Shown in pieces: positions 1 through 8,641 of a stretch of DNA of 64,000 bases. The notes under the pieces are model-generated. The model had not been told where the DNA came from and made no database searches. It saw only the letters and a list, made by a program, of their open reading frames with translations. The first letter of the stretch is position 1. Each line of letters starts with the position of its first letter. The position numbers were made by a program, and so were the translations under genes. The DNA lies in NCBI GenBank assembly GCA_034423775.1, contig CP139918.1, positions 248,001 through 312,000 on the forward strand, in the 5' to 3' direction. The DNA comes from Alphaproteobacteria bacterium US3C007 (lineage in GTDB: Bacteria > Pseudomonadota > Alphaproteobacteria > Rhodobacterales > Rhodobacteraceae).

Positions 1-2
1 AA

Positions 3-296
3 CATAGGCTGATCTTTGTTCAAAGCTTAGAAGCGGTACGCGCGTTGGAAACGGGCGTGCTGATGGATATTCGCGAAGGCGATGTGGGCGCTATTCTGGG
101 CTGGGGATTTGCACCTTGGTCAGGCGGCCCTTTCAGCTGGCTTGATATATTGGGCAGCCCGTATGCGGCCGAACGCTGCGATCAATTGCACCACGCCTAT
201 GGTGACCGCTTTGCCTGCCCAGATTTGCTGCGCAGCATGGCCAGCAAAGGGCAAAGCTTTTACGGGCAAGCTAAAAAAGCACAAAGCGCCGCCTAA
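3..296 (+). CDS. 3-hydroxyacyl-CoA dehydrogenase / enoyl-CoA hydratase (FadJ-type), C-terminal end only
   Basis: This is the last 97 codons of a gene that enters the window already in progress. The frame is open from base 3. The visible part matches the C-terminal helical domain of the multifunctional beta-oxidation alpha subunit: an EAVRALETGVL stretch, then IREGDVGAILGWGFAPWSGGPFSWLD, which in this family lies close to the end and helps form the acyl-CoA site. The full protein would hydrate enoyl-CoA and oxidise 3-hydroxyacyl-CoA in fatty acid degradation. An acyl-CoA synthetase lies 1 kb downstream, which fits a lipid-use neighbourhood, though a divergent permease gene stands between. The N-terminal hydratase and NAD-binding domains lie outside the window and could not be checked. 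Confidence 0.85.
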   Translation, partial: HRLIFVQSLEAVRALETGVLMDIREGDVGAILGWGFAPWSGGPFSWLDILGSPYAAERCDQLHHAYGDRFACPDLLRSMASKGQSFYGQAKKAQSAA

Positions 297-373
297 CGCC
301 TTGCGATGGCCAAACTCAAAGCTATGCGGGATAAAAATGCTCTATCCGAGTTTTTTGGCAAGGCATTGCAGCA

Positions 374-1282
374 TCACAGAGTGCGGAGGGCAATTAAAAC
401 GCCTGCCGCTGCAATGCAAACGATACCAGCCACCTGCAGCAATTGAATTTGTTGCCCGATAAACAGCCAAGCGAAAAAAGGCCCAAAAATAAACGCGGAA
501 TATTCAAACACCGCCACATAAGACGCCTGGCCAATTTGATAGGCCCTGAAAATCAATCCTATCCCCAAAATAGAGCCCACTGCTTGGATAATGATCCACG
601 GCAAAGCCGCGGCAAGCGACCACGTCCAAGGGCGGGTTAAAAACCCATCGGCACCTGGCGCGACATCGCCCCCTGCCATGCCAAGATATATCAACGCGAC
701 CAACCCGAACAGGAACTGCAAAACCAACAGCATCGTTAACAAAGACAACGTCGATTCACCCTCGCATAATTGTCGGGTTGCAACGGCGGCCAACGCGTAA
801 AAAACGCCCCCAAAAACGGGTAGAAAGCTTATGATATTCAAATCGATCAACCCCTTGTTGAGCACCAATAAAATACCCAAAAAGCCCAAAGAAACCGCAA
901 TCACGCGTATCGGTCCGATCTTTTCCCCCAACGCAAATGCGGTGATCAGCAATACAAAAATGGGCGAAGTAAAAAGCCCAGCCAAGGCCTGCGCCATTGG
1001 CATAAAAGCCAAAGAGCCAAAATAAAACAGCATTGAGATTGTTAAAAAAAGACTGCGCAAAAGCACCGCCCAGAAGCGTTTCGGCAAGATCGAGCCCGCC
1101 CCAAAGGCAGAGAGACCCAAAATAAGAGGCAAAGCAATCGCGGCTCGCAACGCTTGAAATTGCCAAATGCTGACCGTTTCCGCAATAAAAACGATAAAAT
1201 TATCAATGCATCCCACAACAAACATCGCGGCAATCATGCAACTCGCGGCGGCGCGGCCGTTAGAAGGAAGGTTTTCGCTCAT
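374..1282 (-). CDS. DMT superfamily permease (EamA type)
   Basis: A 302-residue protein made almost wholly of hydrophobic segments, about ten membrane helices arranged as two EamA repeats of five. This is the drug/metabolite transporter architecture of RhaT and YdcZ relatives. Its length is typical for the family. Conserved glycine- and proline-rich helix ends such as GEKIGPIRVIAVSLGFLGILL (residues about 118-138) mark the end of the first repeat. The substrate cannot be read from sequence; members export amino acids, nucleosides or other metabolites. It is transcribed opposite to both neighbours and appears monocistronic. A second DMT protein at 15410-16312 is only distantly similar. Confidence 0.85.
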   Translation of the reverse strand: MSENLPSNGRAAASCMIAAMFVVGCIDNFIVFIAETVSIWQFQALRAAIALPLILGLSAFGAGSILPKRFWAVLLRSLFLTISMLFYFGSLAFMPMAQALAGLFTSPIFVLLITAFALGEKIGPIRVIAVSLGFLGILLVLNKGLIDLNIISFLPVFGGVFYALAAVATRQLCEGESTLSLLTMLLVLQFLFGLVALIYLGMAGGDVAPGADGFLTRPWTWSLAAALPWIIIQAVGSILGIGLIFRAYQIGQASYVAVFEYSAFIFGPFFAWLFIGQQIQLLQVAGIVCIAAAGVLIALRTL

Positions 1283-1360
1283 TGGGGTTTTCTTTGCCTC
1301 ATTATACCGCTTAATCTAGCTTGAAACCGACACGGGCACAGGATTCTTTAGGAGAGCATT

Positions 1361-2992
1361 ATGGGGTGGATGACAGACGAAACCGGCTTGGATAAAAATC
1401 AAGCAAATTATGTGGCGCTAACCCCCTTGTCGCATTTACGGCGCGCTGCGGTGGTGTTTGCAAACCTGCCCGCGGTGAGCTACGGCACCCATCGCAAAAC
1501 CTACGCGGAATATTATGCGCGCTGCTCACAGCTGGCCTCGGCGTTGCAACAACGCGGCGTGTCCCCCGGGGATGTTGTGGCGACATTAATTCCCAACCTG
1601 CCCGCGCAGGCAGAAGCCCATTTTGGAGTGCCCGCTTGCGGCGCCGTGTTAAACACCATCAATACGCGGCTTGATACGGGCACAGTCAGCTATATTTTTG
1701 CCCATGGCGGCGCGAAAATAGTTTTGGTCGATAGCCAGTTTTTAAGCTTGGCCGAGGCCGCTTGCGCCGATATGGACGGCGAGGCACCCGTGATTATCGA
1801 AGTGCCCGATGATCAAGCCAGCTTTCCCGCTTCTGGGCGCCATCAAACCTATGAGAATCTGCTGGCCACTGGCGATCCAGATTTTTCCTGGCACATGCCC
1901 GAGGATGAATGGGAAAGCCTCTCCCTGAATTACACCTCAGGAACCACGGGGCGCCCGAAAGGCGTGGTATGTCACCACCGCGGCGCCTATCTGATGACCA
2001 TGGGCACCGTGGTCAGCTGGCAGATGACGCTGCGCCCAGTGTTTATGGCGATTGTTCCGCTGTTTCACTGCAATGGCTGGAACCATACATGGATGATGCC
2101 ACTTTTAGGCGGCACGCTGGTTTGCTGCCGCGACATCACAGCCAGCGCGATTTATAATGCCATCGCAGATGAGAACGTCGGCTATTTTGGCGGGGCGCCT
2201 ATCGTATTGAACATGCTTGTCAACGCCAAGGATAACGAACGGCGCGACTTTGAACATGTGGTTGAAGTGTTCACGGCAGGCGCGCCACCAGCCCCGGCAA
2301 CGCTGTCAAAAATCGAAAAGCTTGGGTTTAACGTCACGCAAGTTTACGGATTAACCGAAACCTATGGACACGTAACAGAATGCGTTTGGGATGACACCCG
2401 ATGGGGCGATGCCAATGAAGACATGCGCGCCGCCATCAAGGCCCGCCAAGGCGTGGCCTTTCCGATGATGGAACATATCACCGTTATGGATGAACAGATG
2501 GCGCAGGTGCCAATGGATGGCAAAACTCAAGGTGAAATCATGATCCGCGGCAATTCGGTGATGAAGGGCTATTTGAAAAATCCAAAGGCAACGGCAGAAG
2601 CCTTTCAGGGGGGCTATTTTCATTCGGGTGATTTGGCTGTGCAGCATGCTGACAGCTATGTGCAAATCGCAGATCGCGCCAAAGACATCATCATTTCCGG
2701 CGGTGAGAATATCAGTTCTGTGGAAGTAGAGGGCGTTTTAATGGGGCATCCGGCGGTATCGCTTTGCGCGGTGGTTGCCAAAGCGGATGAAAAATGGGGC
2801 GAGGTGCCCTGCGCCTTTATCGAGCTTTTGGAGGGTGCCAACATTAGCGAAGAAGAATTGGTGCGGTTTGCCCGCAGCAAGCTGGCGGGCTTCAAAACCC
2901 CCAAAACAATCATCTTTCAAGAGCTTCCAAAAACCTCAACTGGAAAAATTCAAAAATTTGAATTGCGCAAACAAGCTTCTGAAGGCAGCTAA
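1361..2992 (+). CDS. acyl-CoA synthetase (AMP-binding enzyme)
   Basis: A 543-residue ANL-superfamily adenylating enzyme that activates a carboxylic acid to its CoA thioester with ATP. The P-loop-like motif YTSGTTGRPKGV lies near residue 190. YGLTETYGHVTE near residue 330 is the A5 motif with its conserved TE. HSGDL near 425 and DRAKDIIISGGENIS near 440 are the hinge motifs, and the catalytic lysine motif PKTSTGKIQK lies close to the C-terminus. Length is normal. Close relatives in roseobacters include medium-chain fatty acyl ligases and DmdB, the 3-methylmercaptopropionate-CoA ligase of DMSP demethylation. Without dmdC or dmdD neighbours the substrate stays open. The ATG at 1361 has a GGAG-like ribosome site (TAGGAGAG) about eight bases upstream. 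Confidence 0.9.
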   Translation: MGWMTDETGLDKNQANYVALTPLSHLRRAAVVFANLPAVSYGTHRKTYAEYYARCSQLASALQQRGVSPGDVVATLIPNLPAQAEAHFGVPACGAVLNTINTRLDTGTVSYIFAHGGAKIVLVDSQFLSLAEAACADMDGEAPVIIEVPDDQASFPASGRHQTYENLLATGDPDFSWHMPEDEWESLSLNYTSGTTGRPKGVVCHHRGAYLMTMGTVVSWQMTLRPVFMAIVPLFHCNGWNHTWMMPLLGGTLVCCRDITASAIYNAIADENVGYFGGAPIVLNMLVNAKDNERRDFEHVVEVFTAGAPPAPATLSKIEKLGFNVTQVYGLTETYGHVTECVWDDTRWGDANEDMRAAIKARQGVAFPMMEHITVMDEQMAQVPMDGKTQGEIMIRGNSVMKGYLKNPKATAEAFQGGYFHSGDLAVQHADSYVQIADRAKDIIISGGENISSVEVEGVLMGHPAVSLCAVVAKADEKWGEVPCAFIELLEGANISEEELVRFARSKLAGFKTPKTIIFQELPKTSTGKIQKFELRKQASEGS

Positions 2993-3060
2993 AGCGCTGT
3001 CTTTAAAGCAAGCTTTATGTTAGAGGTCTAAAAAACGAGGCGGCGGAATAGCCCGAGCAC

Positions 3061-4074
3061 ATGACGGCGTTGCAAAAATATGCGCGGCTTGAAGCCGTGG
3101 GGGTCTGGCGTGAAAGCGACCAGGGTCAAAGGCGCGATGTGATCGTTTCAATCGGTGACGCAACGCTTGTGATTACAGATTCGCAAGAAAAAGCGCTTGC
3201 GCATTGGTCACTCGCCGCGATTACCCGCGTCAATCCCGGTCTCGTGCCCGCGCTCTATCACCCCGAGGGCGACAAGACCGAAAGTCTGGAGCTTCCCGAA
3301 GATGAGGTGGCGATGGTCGAGGCGATCGAAACTTTAAGACGCGTCATCGATCGCCGTCGCCCCAAGCCTGGGCGGTTGCGGCTGGGCATGTTCCTCACCG
3401 TTCTCACATTGATCGCAGCGCTGGTGGTTTTCTGGCTGCCCAAAGCGGTTATTCAATATGCGGTGCAAATTATGCCCGAGGTCAAACGCGTGGAAATCGG
3501 CCAATCGCTGCTCAATCATATGAGCGGGTTCACAGGTCCGCCCTGCGCCTCAAATTTTGCACAGCCTGCCCTGCGCCAGTTAAGCCAGCGCTTGCTCGCG
3601 CGCAGCGACGCACTTTTGGTGCTGCCAAGCGGGCTGGACACCACCCGCCACCTTCCCGGCTCTTTAATGCTGATCGGTAGAACCTTGGTTGAAGATTATG
3701 AGGATCCCGATGTTTTAGCAGGCTATATTCTGGCGGAACAGCTGCGCTCAGAACAACAAGACAGCTTGCAAAGCCTTTTATCCTTTGTCGGAACGCTGAA
3801 CGTGTTCCGCCTTCTCACAACTGGAAAACTGCCCGAAGCAACGCTGACAAATTATGCCCAATCGTTGCTGCTCACAGACCCGCATCGCATTGATTATACA
3901 GATCTTAAAACGCGATTTGCAGCCAAAGGCATCTCGCCTATCCCTTATGCTTATGCGGTTGACCTAACGGGGGAGCAAACCGCCGACTTGATTGATCACG
4001 GCCAAACTGAGCAATTTAAGCCAAGCTTACAGGATGCGTATTGGGTGCGCCTGCAAAGCCTTTGCGGCGGCTAG
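3061..4074 (+). CDS. conserved hypothetical single-span membrane protein
   Basis: A 337-residue protein of unknown function. The first 100 residues look like a soluble, PH-like sensor region rich in beta strands. A strong membrane segment (MFLTVLTLIAALVVFWLPKAVI) lies at about residues 107-128, followed by a C-terminal region of some 200 residues, probably periplasmic. The stretch LPGSLMLIGRTLVEDYEDPDVLAGYILAEQ resembles the helix of M48-type peptidases after their beta hairpin, but the HExxH zinc motif is absent, so catalysis by that route is unlikely. It starts 68 bases after the acyl-CoA synthetase and converges on upp. I do not recognise a family with certainty. Confidence 0.75.
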   Translation: MTALQKYARLEAVGVWRESDQGQRRDVIVSIGDATLVITDSQEKALAHWSLAAITRVNPGLVPALYHPEGDKTESLELPEDEVAMVEAIETLRRVIDRRRPKPGRLRLGMFLTVLTLIAALVVFWLPKAVIQYAVQIMPEVKRVEIGQSLLNHMSGFTGPPCASNFAQPALRQLSQRLLARSDALLVLPSGLDTTRHLPGSLMLIGRTLVEDYEDPDVLAGYILAEQLRSEQQDSLQSLLSFVGTLNVFRLLTTGKLPEATLTNYAQSLLLTDPHRIDYTDLKTRFAAKGISPIPYAYAVDLTGEQTADLIDHGQTEQFKPSLQDAYWVRLQSLCGG

Positions 4075-4098
4075 GCCAACGCCCCCAAAGGCGCATAG

Positions 4099-4731
4099 CT
4101 ACTTGGTGCCAAACATGCGATCCCCAGCATCGCCAAGCCCGGGCACGATATAACCCTGTTCGTTTAAATGGCTGTCGAGTGAAGCCGTAACGATAGGCAC
4201 ATCAGGATGCGCCTCGGCCATGCGTTTCACCCCCTCTGGTGCCGCCAACAGGCATAAAAAACGAATATTTTTAGCCCCCGCTTGTTTCAGCAAATCAATA
4301 GCAGCCACCGAAGAATTGCCCGTGGCAAGCATAGGATCTACCGCGATCACCAACCGATCCTCTAAGCTTTCGGGGACTTTGAAATAATATTGCACGGGCT
4401 GCAAAGTCTCTTCATCGCGATAAAGGCCAACAAAACCAACGCGCGCCGAAGGGATCAGCTCAAGCACCCCGTCTAATAGGCCATTTCCAGCTCTTAGGAT
4501 CGAAATCAAAGCCAGTTTTTTACCTTCCAAAACTGGTGCCTGCATGGTTTGCATTGGCGTTTCGATGGTTTTCGTGGCTAAGGCAAGGCTGCGTGTGACT
4601 TCGTAGGCCAAGAGCTGGCTGATCTCGCGCAACAATTGACGAAACTCAGCTGTCGAGCGTGTTTTGTCCCGCATCAGGGTCAGTTTATGCTGTACCAAAG
4701 GATGGTCAACGATTGTTAAATGATCACTCAT
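4099..4731 (-). CDS. upp: uracil phosphoribosyltransferase
   Basis: Converts uracil and PRPP to UMP and pyrophosphate, the last step of pyrimidine base salvage. The protein has 210 residues, the usual length. The PRPP-binding loop reads [18 protein letters not shown] near residue 130. The uracil-contacting C-terminal part contains [17 protein letters not shown], the classic Upp ending. The start codon overlaps the add stop codon by four bases (ATGA), so it is translated as the last gene of the leftward salvage operon. No strong intrinsic terminator follows it; the gap to the convergent upstream gene is 24 bases. Confidence 0.97.
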   Translation of the reverse strand: MSDHLTIVDHPLVQHKLTLMRDKTRSTAEFRQLLREISQLLAYEVTRSLALATKTIETPMQTMQAPVLEGKKLALISILRAGNGLLDGVLELIPSARVGFVGLYRDEETLQPVQYYFKVPESLEDRLVIAVDPMLATGNSSVAAIDLLKQAGAKNIRFLCLLAAPEGVKRMAEAHPDVPIVTASLDSHLNEQGYIVPGLGDAGDRMFGTK

Positions 4732-5714
4732 GCGCTCTCCAATGCTTTTAAGAGTATCTGTTTCGTTTCAATATCGCAAAAGGCGGCCTGCGCAGCCGTG
4801 ATGTTCAAGGCCAAAAAGTCTTTTGCACCCCAACCAAAAGTTTCGGCGAGGTTTGTGTATTCCTGCTTCATATCAGTATGAAAAAAAGGCGGATCATCGG
4901 TAGAAACCGTGATCAACACGCCAGCGTCACGTAATTTTTGTATTGGATGCTTGGCAAGGCTCGGAAACACGCCCAGCGCCACATTTGATCCCGGACAGAT
5001 TTCCAAAACAATTTCGCGCGCTGTAATTTCGGCAACAAGCTCTGGATCTTCGATCACTTGAACCCCATGCCCGATGCGCGCAACATTCAGATCCCTGACA
5101 GCCTGCCGCACGCTTTCTGGGCCACCCCATTCTCCGGCATGCGTGGTGAGTTGCAACTGCGCTTCGCGCGCCATATCAAAACTGTAGGAAAAATCCCCTT
5201 GTTTTCCTTGCAGCTCATCGCCGGCCATCCCGAAGCCAACGATGTAATCTCCTGCAGTCTCGGCCGCGCAATACGCGGCTTTTTTGGCTAAATCTGGACC
5301 AAAATGGCGAATACAGGTGACAATGCCGCGGCTCCTAATCCCAGTTTTTCGTTGCGTTTCGAGGGCAGCTTGCTCGATCGCGGCCAAATAGTCTGCCCAG
5401 GCCCCTAAATCACTGCCACCGCAAAAATAGGGAGAGAGAAAGAGCTCGGAATAAATCACCCCTTGAGCGGCGCTTTGTGAAAGGACCTCGGCCGTTAGGC
5501 GGTAAAAATCCTCGGGGCTTTTCAACACCGTGGTGGCGGCTTCATAGACCCGAAGGAATTGTTCAAAATTTTGGAAAATATAATTTCCAGCTGGATCAAA
5601 CACACCTTGAAGGTTGATATTTTTTTCATCGGCCAAGCGGCGGATGAAATGCGGTGGAGCCGCGCCTTCTAGATGCAGATGCAACTCAATTTTTTGACAT
5701 TCGGCAACGCTCAT
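4728..5714 (-). CDS. add: adenosine deaminase
   Basis: A 328-residue amidohydrolase that deaminates adenosine (and probably deoxyadenosine) to inosine. The metal-binding HxH pair sits in [11 protein letters not shown] at residues 8-18. [12 protein letters not shown] supplies the third histidine and the catalytic glutamate region. ARIGHGVQ gives the conserved histidine, and STDDPPFF near residue 280 the metal-binding aspartate. The open frame runs 51 codons further upstream, but that part lies inside deoB and does not look like the family. The ATG at 5714 overlaps the deoB stop by four bases and aligns with the family start. An adenine deaminase role cannot be fully excluded, but pathway context favours adenosine. 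Confidence 0.9.
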   Translation of the reverse strand: MSVAECQKIELHLHLEGAAPPHFIRRLADEKNINLQGVFDPAGNYIFQNFEQFLRVYEAATTVLKSPEDFYRLTAEVLSQSAAQGVIYSELFLSPYFCGGSDLGAWADYLAAIEQAALETQRKTGIRSRGIVTCIRHFGPDLAKKAAYCAAETAGDYIVGFGMAGDELQGKQGDFSYSFDMAREAQLQLTTHAGEWGGPESVRQAVRDLNVARIGHGVQVIEDPELVAEITAREIVLEICPGSNVALGVFPSLAKHPIQKLRDAGVLITVSTDDPPFFHTDMKQEYTNLAETFGWGAKDFLALNITAAQAAFCDIETKQILLKALESA

Positions 5715-6919
5715 AGAAAACTCTTTCCCTGCCCTTTCGGGGTTACGTTTAAATACGTGGCTACTGTTGCTGCAACATCTTCGAAGCCAAGTAAGCCAAG
5801 GGGCTTTGGGCCCATACCCGCGCAAAGAACAGGCACCCGCTCGCGGGTATGATCCGTGCCCGGCCACGTGGGGTCATTGCCATGATCCGCGGTCAATATC
5901 AACAAATCATCGGGTTTCATAGCGGCCAAAAGCGATGCCAATGCGCGATCAAACCACTCTAAAGCGCGCGCATATCCCGCGACATCCCGTCGATGCCCGT
6001 AGAGGCTGTCAAACTCAACAAAATTTGCAAAGACAAAGCTGCCATCTGCAGCTTGTGCAAATTGATCCTTAAGATGTTGCATCAAAACCATATCAGAGCC
6101 TGTCAGACTGTGATCTAACCCTTGGCCCGAAAAAATATCGCTGATTTTACCAATTCCAATGACCGGATGACCCGCGTCTTGTAGCCAATTGCTCAAGACC
6201 GGTTGCGGGGGTGTCATCGCATAATCTTTTCGATTTCCCGTCCGCTCAAATGCCCCAATTTCGCCAGCAAACGGGCGCGCGATCACGCGCCCCACCCGCA
6301 TCGCGTGCAACCGTGGCGCAATTTTTGCGCATAAATCATAGAGACGCTCTAGGCCAAAATGCTGTTCATGCGCCGCAATCTGAAAAACGCTATCGGAAGA
6401 TGTGTAACAAATAGGCTGGCCAGTTTCACAATGGGCCGCGCCAAGATCTTGCAAAATTTCGGTTCCCGATGCGTGGCAATTACCCAAAATACCTGAGGTA
6501 CCAGCTATTGCACAGACTTCGGCGACCAGTGCATCCGGAAAGGCAGGCTGGGCTCTTGGAAAGCTGTGCCATTGCCAAGGCACGGGCAAGCCAGCCAATT
6601 CCCAATGACCAGAGGGCGTATCTTTGCCAAACGAGATTTCGCTGGCCGCGCCCCAAGCACCTTCGGGCACAGCCAAAAGATTGGGCGGGCGCTGACCGCA
6701 GGCCAGTTCTACCGCTGCGCCAAGGCCCAGCCGATCTAAATTGGGAAGCTGCAAAGGTCCTTTTCGGCCCCGATCTCCCTGCCCTTTATCGCAAGCTTGG
6801 GCAATATGCAGCAGCGTATTGGACCCCGTATCCGGCAGGTCAATATTGAAAAATTGATCTGCGTCGGGCGCGCCGCCGATACCAACAGAATCTAAAACAA
6901 CAAGAAAGCACCGCCCCAT
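5711..6919 (-). CDS. deoB: phosphopentomutase
   Basis: A 402-residue member of the alkaline phosphatase superfamily that interconverts (deoxy)ribose 1-phosphate and 5-phosphate, channelling nucleoside sugars into central metabolism. N-terminal metal ligands are in VVLDSVGIGGAPDA. The phosphorylated-threonine region reads GKDTPSGHWE near residue 100. The C-terminal metal site is TADHGNDPTWPGTDHTRE near residue 345. It starts directly after the deoA stop codon (TAA then ATG with no gap) and overlaps add by four bases, so it is translationally linked to both. Length and motif order are normal. Confidence 0.96.
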   Translation of the reverse strand: MGRCFLVVLDSVGIGGAPDADQFFNIDLPDTGSNTLLHIAQACDKGQGDRGRKGPLQLPNLDRLGLGAAVELACGQRPPNLLAVPEGAWGAASEISFGKDTPSGHWELAGLPVPWQWHSFPRAQPAFPDALVAEVCAIAGTSGILGNCHASGTEILQDLGAAHCETGQPICYTSSDSVFQIAAHEQHFGLERLYDLCAKIAPRLHAMRVGRVIARPFAGEIGAFERTGNRKDYAMTPPQPVLSNWLQDAGHPVIGIGKISDIFSGQGLDHSLTGSDMVLMQHLKDQFAQAADGSFVFANFVEFDSLYGHRRDVAGYARALEWFDRALASLLAAMKPDDLLILTADHGNDPTWPGTDHTRERVPVLCAGMGPKPLGLLGFEDVAATVATYLNVTPKGQGKSFL

Positions 6920-8230
6920 TTACCCTACCCGTTCCAAAACCAGAGGCGCCGCCGGCAGAGCGATTTCGCCCATACTCAACGCATTGCGAACAGTTTCGCC
7001 GATTTTATCGGCCGGGCCAACGCGGTTTGCATGCACCCGCGCCACCGGCATGCCCGCGATGACCTTGCTGCCAATTGGCAAAACGTCACTCAGCCCAACC
7101 GAAGGGTCAATAATATCACTTTCAACTTGCCGCCCGCCGCCAAGCTGCACCACGCTTAGGCCCAACGCTTCGCTATCCCACGCGGTTATATATCCCTCAC
7201 GCGCTGCGTATATCTCGCGAATAACCGGCGCTTCAGGCAAAAACCGCTGCCAGTTCTCAACAAAACCGCGAGGTCCCCCCATCAGCGCTATCATCTGGCC
7301 GAATTTTTCCGCTGCCTGCCCGCTATCCAGCCGGTTTGCCAAATCTTCCTGCGCCGCCTCAAAAGATTTAAAAAGCCGATTGGCGCATAAAAGCTCGCCC
7401 CCCAATTGCAGCGTTAACTCCCGCAACCGCCCTGCTTTGCCCTCACACAGCACCTGCATCACCTCGACCAATTCAAGCGCATTGCCCAAGGCCGGTGCCA
7501 AAGGTTGGTTCATATCGCTGATCAACGCGATCGTATTGCATCCGGCCTGGCCCGCCGTGCGCACAAGCGATTGCCCGAGAACCCGCGCCTGGTCGGGCGT
7601 TTTCATAAACGCGCCGCTGCCGCATTTCACATCCAAAATCAGCCCATCCAATCCCGCCGCCAATTTTTTTGATAAAATAGACGCGGTAATCAGATCCAGG
7701 CTATCGACCGTAGAGGTCACATCGCGAATGGCATAAAGGCGCTTATCCGCGGGTGCCAAGGCCGCACCAGCGCTAACAATCGCGCAGCCTACCTCTTTTA
7801 AAAGGCGGTCAAATTGCGGTTTTTCAACCTGAACTGACAGTCCCGGAATGGCCTGCAATTTGTCTAAAGTGCCCCCGGTATGGCCCAAGCCCCGCCCAGA
7901 AATCATCGGGACAAACACCCCTGCAGAAGCCAAAAGCGGCGCCAAAACCAACGAAACACAATCGCCAACACCGCCCGTTGAATGCTTATCCAAAACCGGA
8001 CCGTCCAAATCCCAGTGCAAAACCGGGCCACTATCGCGCATGGCGCGGGTCAAATCTACGCGGCTGTCAAACGGCAATCCTTTGAGACAAACGGCCATGG
8101 CAAAAGCGGCGGCTTGCGCATCGCTTACCGTATGATCTGCCAAGCCTTGGGCAAACCAAGCCATCGCTGCGCCAGAGGGCGCATGACCTTCGCGCACCTG
8201 CGCGATGATAGAGCGTGCATCAAAGCTCAT
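6920..8230 (-). CDS. deoA: thymidine phosphorylase
   Basis: Phosphorolyses thymidine and deoxyuridine to the free base and deoxyribose 1-phosphate. The 436-residue length and fold agree with the DeoA family: helical domain, then the phosphate-binding KHSTGGVGD near residue 82, then the base-pocket segment with SGRGLGHTGGTLDK. LDVKCGSGAFMKT near residue 200 and the C-terminal PYNP domain (residues about 345-430) are also present. It overlaps cdd by four bases upstream. Cdd feeds it with deoxyuridine, DeoB takes its sugar phosphate and Upp can use its uracil, so the operon makes a coherent route. Confidence 0.96.
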   Translation of the reverse strand: MSFDARSIIAQVREGHAPSGAAMAWFAQGLADHTVSDAQAAAFAMAVCLKGLPFDSRVDLTRAMRDSGPVLHWDLDGPVLDKHSTGGVGDCVSLVLAPLLASAGVFVPMISGRGLGHTGGTLDKLQAIPGLSVQVEKPQFDRLLKEVGCAIVSAGAALAPADKRLYAIRDVTSTVDSLDLITASILSKKLAAGLDGLILDVKCGSGAFMKTPDQARVLGQSLVRTAGQAGCNTIALISDMNQPLAPALGNALELVEVMQVLCEGKAGRLRELTLQLGGELLCANRLFKSFEAAQEDLANRLDSGQAAEKFGQMIALMGGPRGFVENWQRFLPEAPVIREIYAAREGYITAWDSEALGLSVVQLGGGRQVESDIIDPSVGLSDVLPIGSKVIAGMPVARVHANRVGPADKIGETVRNALSMGEIALPAAPLVLERVG

Positions 8231-8622
8231 CCAAGATGATCCATATGCTCAGGCGTAAAGGCTCCGGGCAATAATTGCGCCACCGTCAATGTTTTCTCAA
8301 TTCCTGAGATCGTGGCCATCGTAACAGGCACGTCAGGCGCAGAAAACTCGGCCAGCTTTTGACGGCATCCACCGCAAGGGGGCACTGGCTCTGCCCCATC
8401 AGCCACCACATAAACAGCAGTAATTTTTCGATCCCCAGCCGCAATCATGCGGGCAATCGCGCCCGCTTCAGCGCATGTGCCTTCGGGATAGGCCGCATTT
8501 TCAACATTCACGCCGGTGTAAACTTCCCCCGAACTGCTCCTCAGCGCAACACCGACCTGAAATCCAGAATAGGGGGCATAGGCATTTTCTCTGATTTTCA
8601 ATGCAGCTTGCTTTAAAGCCAT
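8227..8622 (-). CDS. cdd: cytidine deaminase
   Basis: A 131-residue homotetrameric-type cytidine deaminase, converting (deoxy)cytidine to (deoxy)uridine. The zinc site is complete: TCAEAGAI carries the first cysteine and the catalytic glutamate near residue 52, and PPCGGCRQ near residue 84 gives the other two cysteines. The substrate loop NVENAAYPEGTC is conserved. It lies 19 bases downstream of the bicupin gene, on the same strand, and overlaps deoA by four bases. It is the first recognisable enzyme of the salvage series. Confidence 0.96.
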   Translation of the reverse strand: MALKQAALKIRENAYAPYSGFQVGVALRSSSGEVYTGVNVENAAYPEGTCAEAGAIARMIAAGDRKITAVYVVADGAEPVPPCGGCRQKLAEFSAPDVPVTMATISGIEKTLTVAQLLPGAFTPEHMDHLG

Positions 8623-8641
8623 TTTTTACTTTTCCTATCGA

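Noticed and set aside
5715..5867. 51-codon N-terminal extension of the adenosine deaminase gene
   Set aside because: It lies wholly within deoB, has a composition unlike the family, and the ATG at 5714 shows the usual 4-base overlap.
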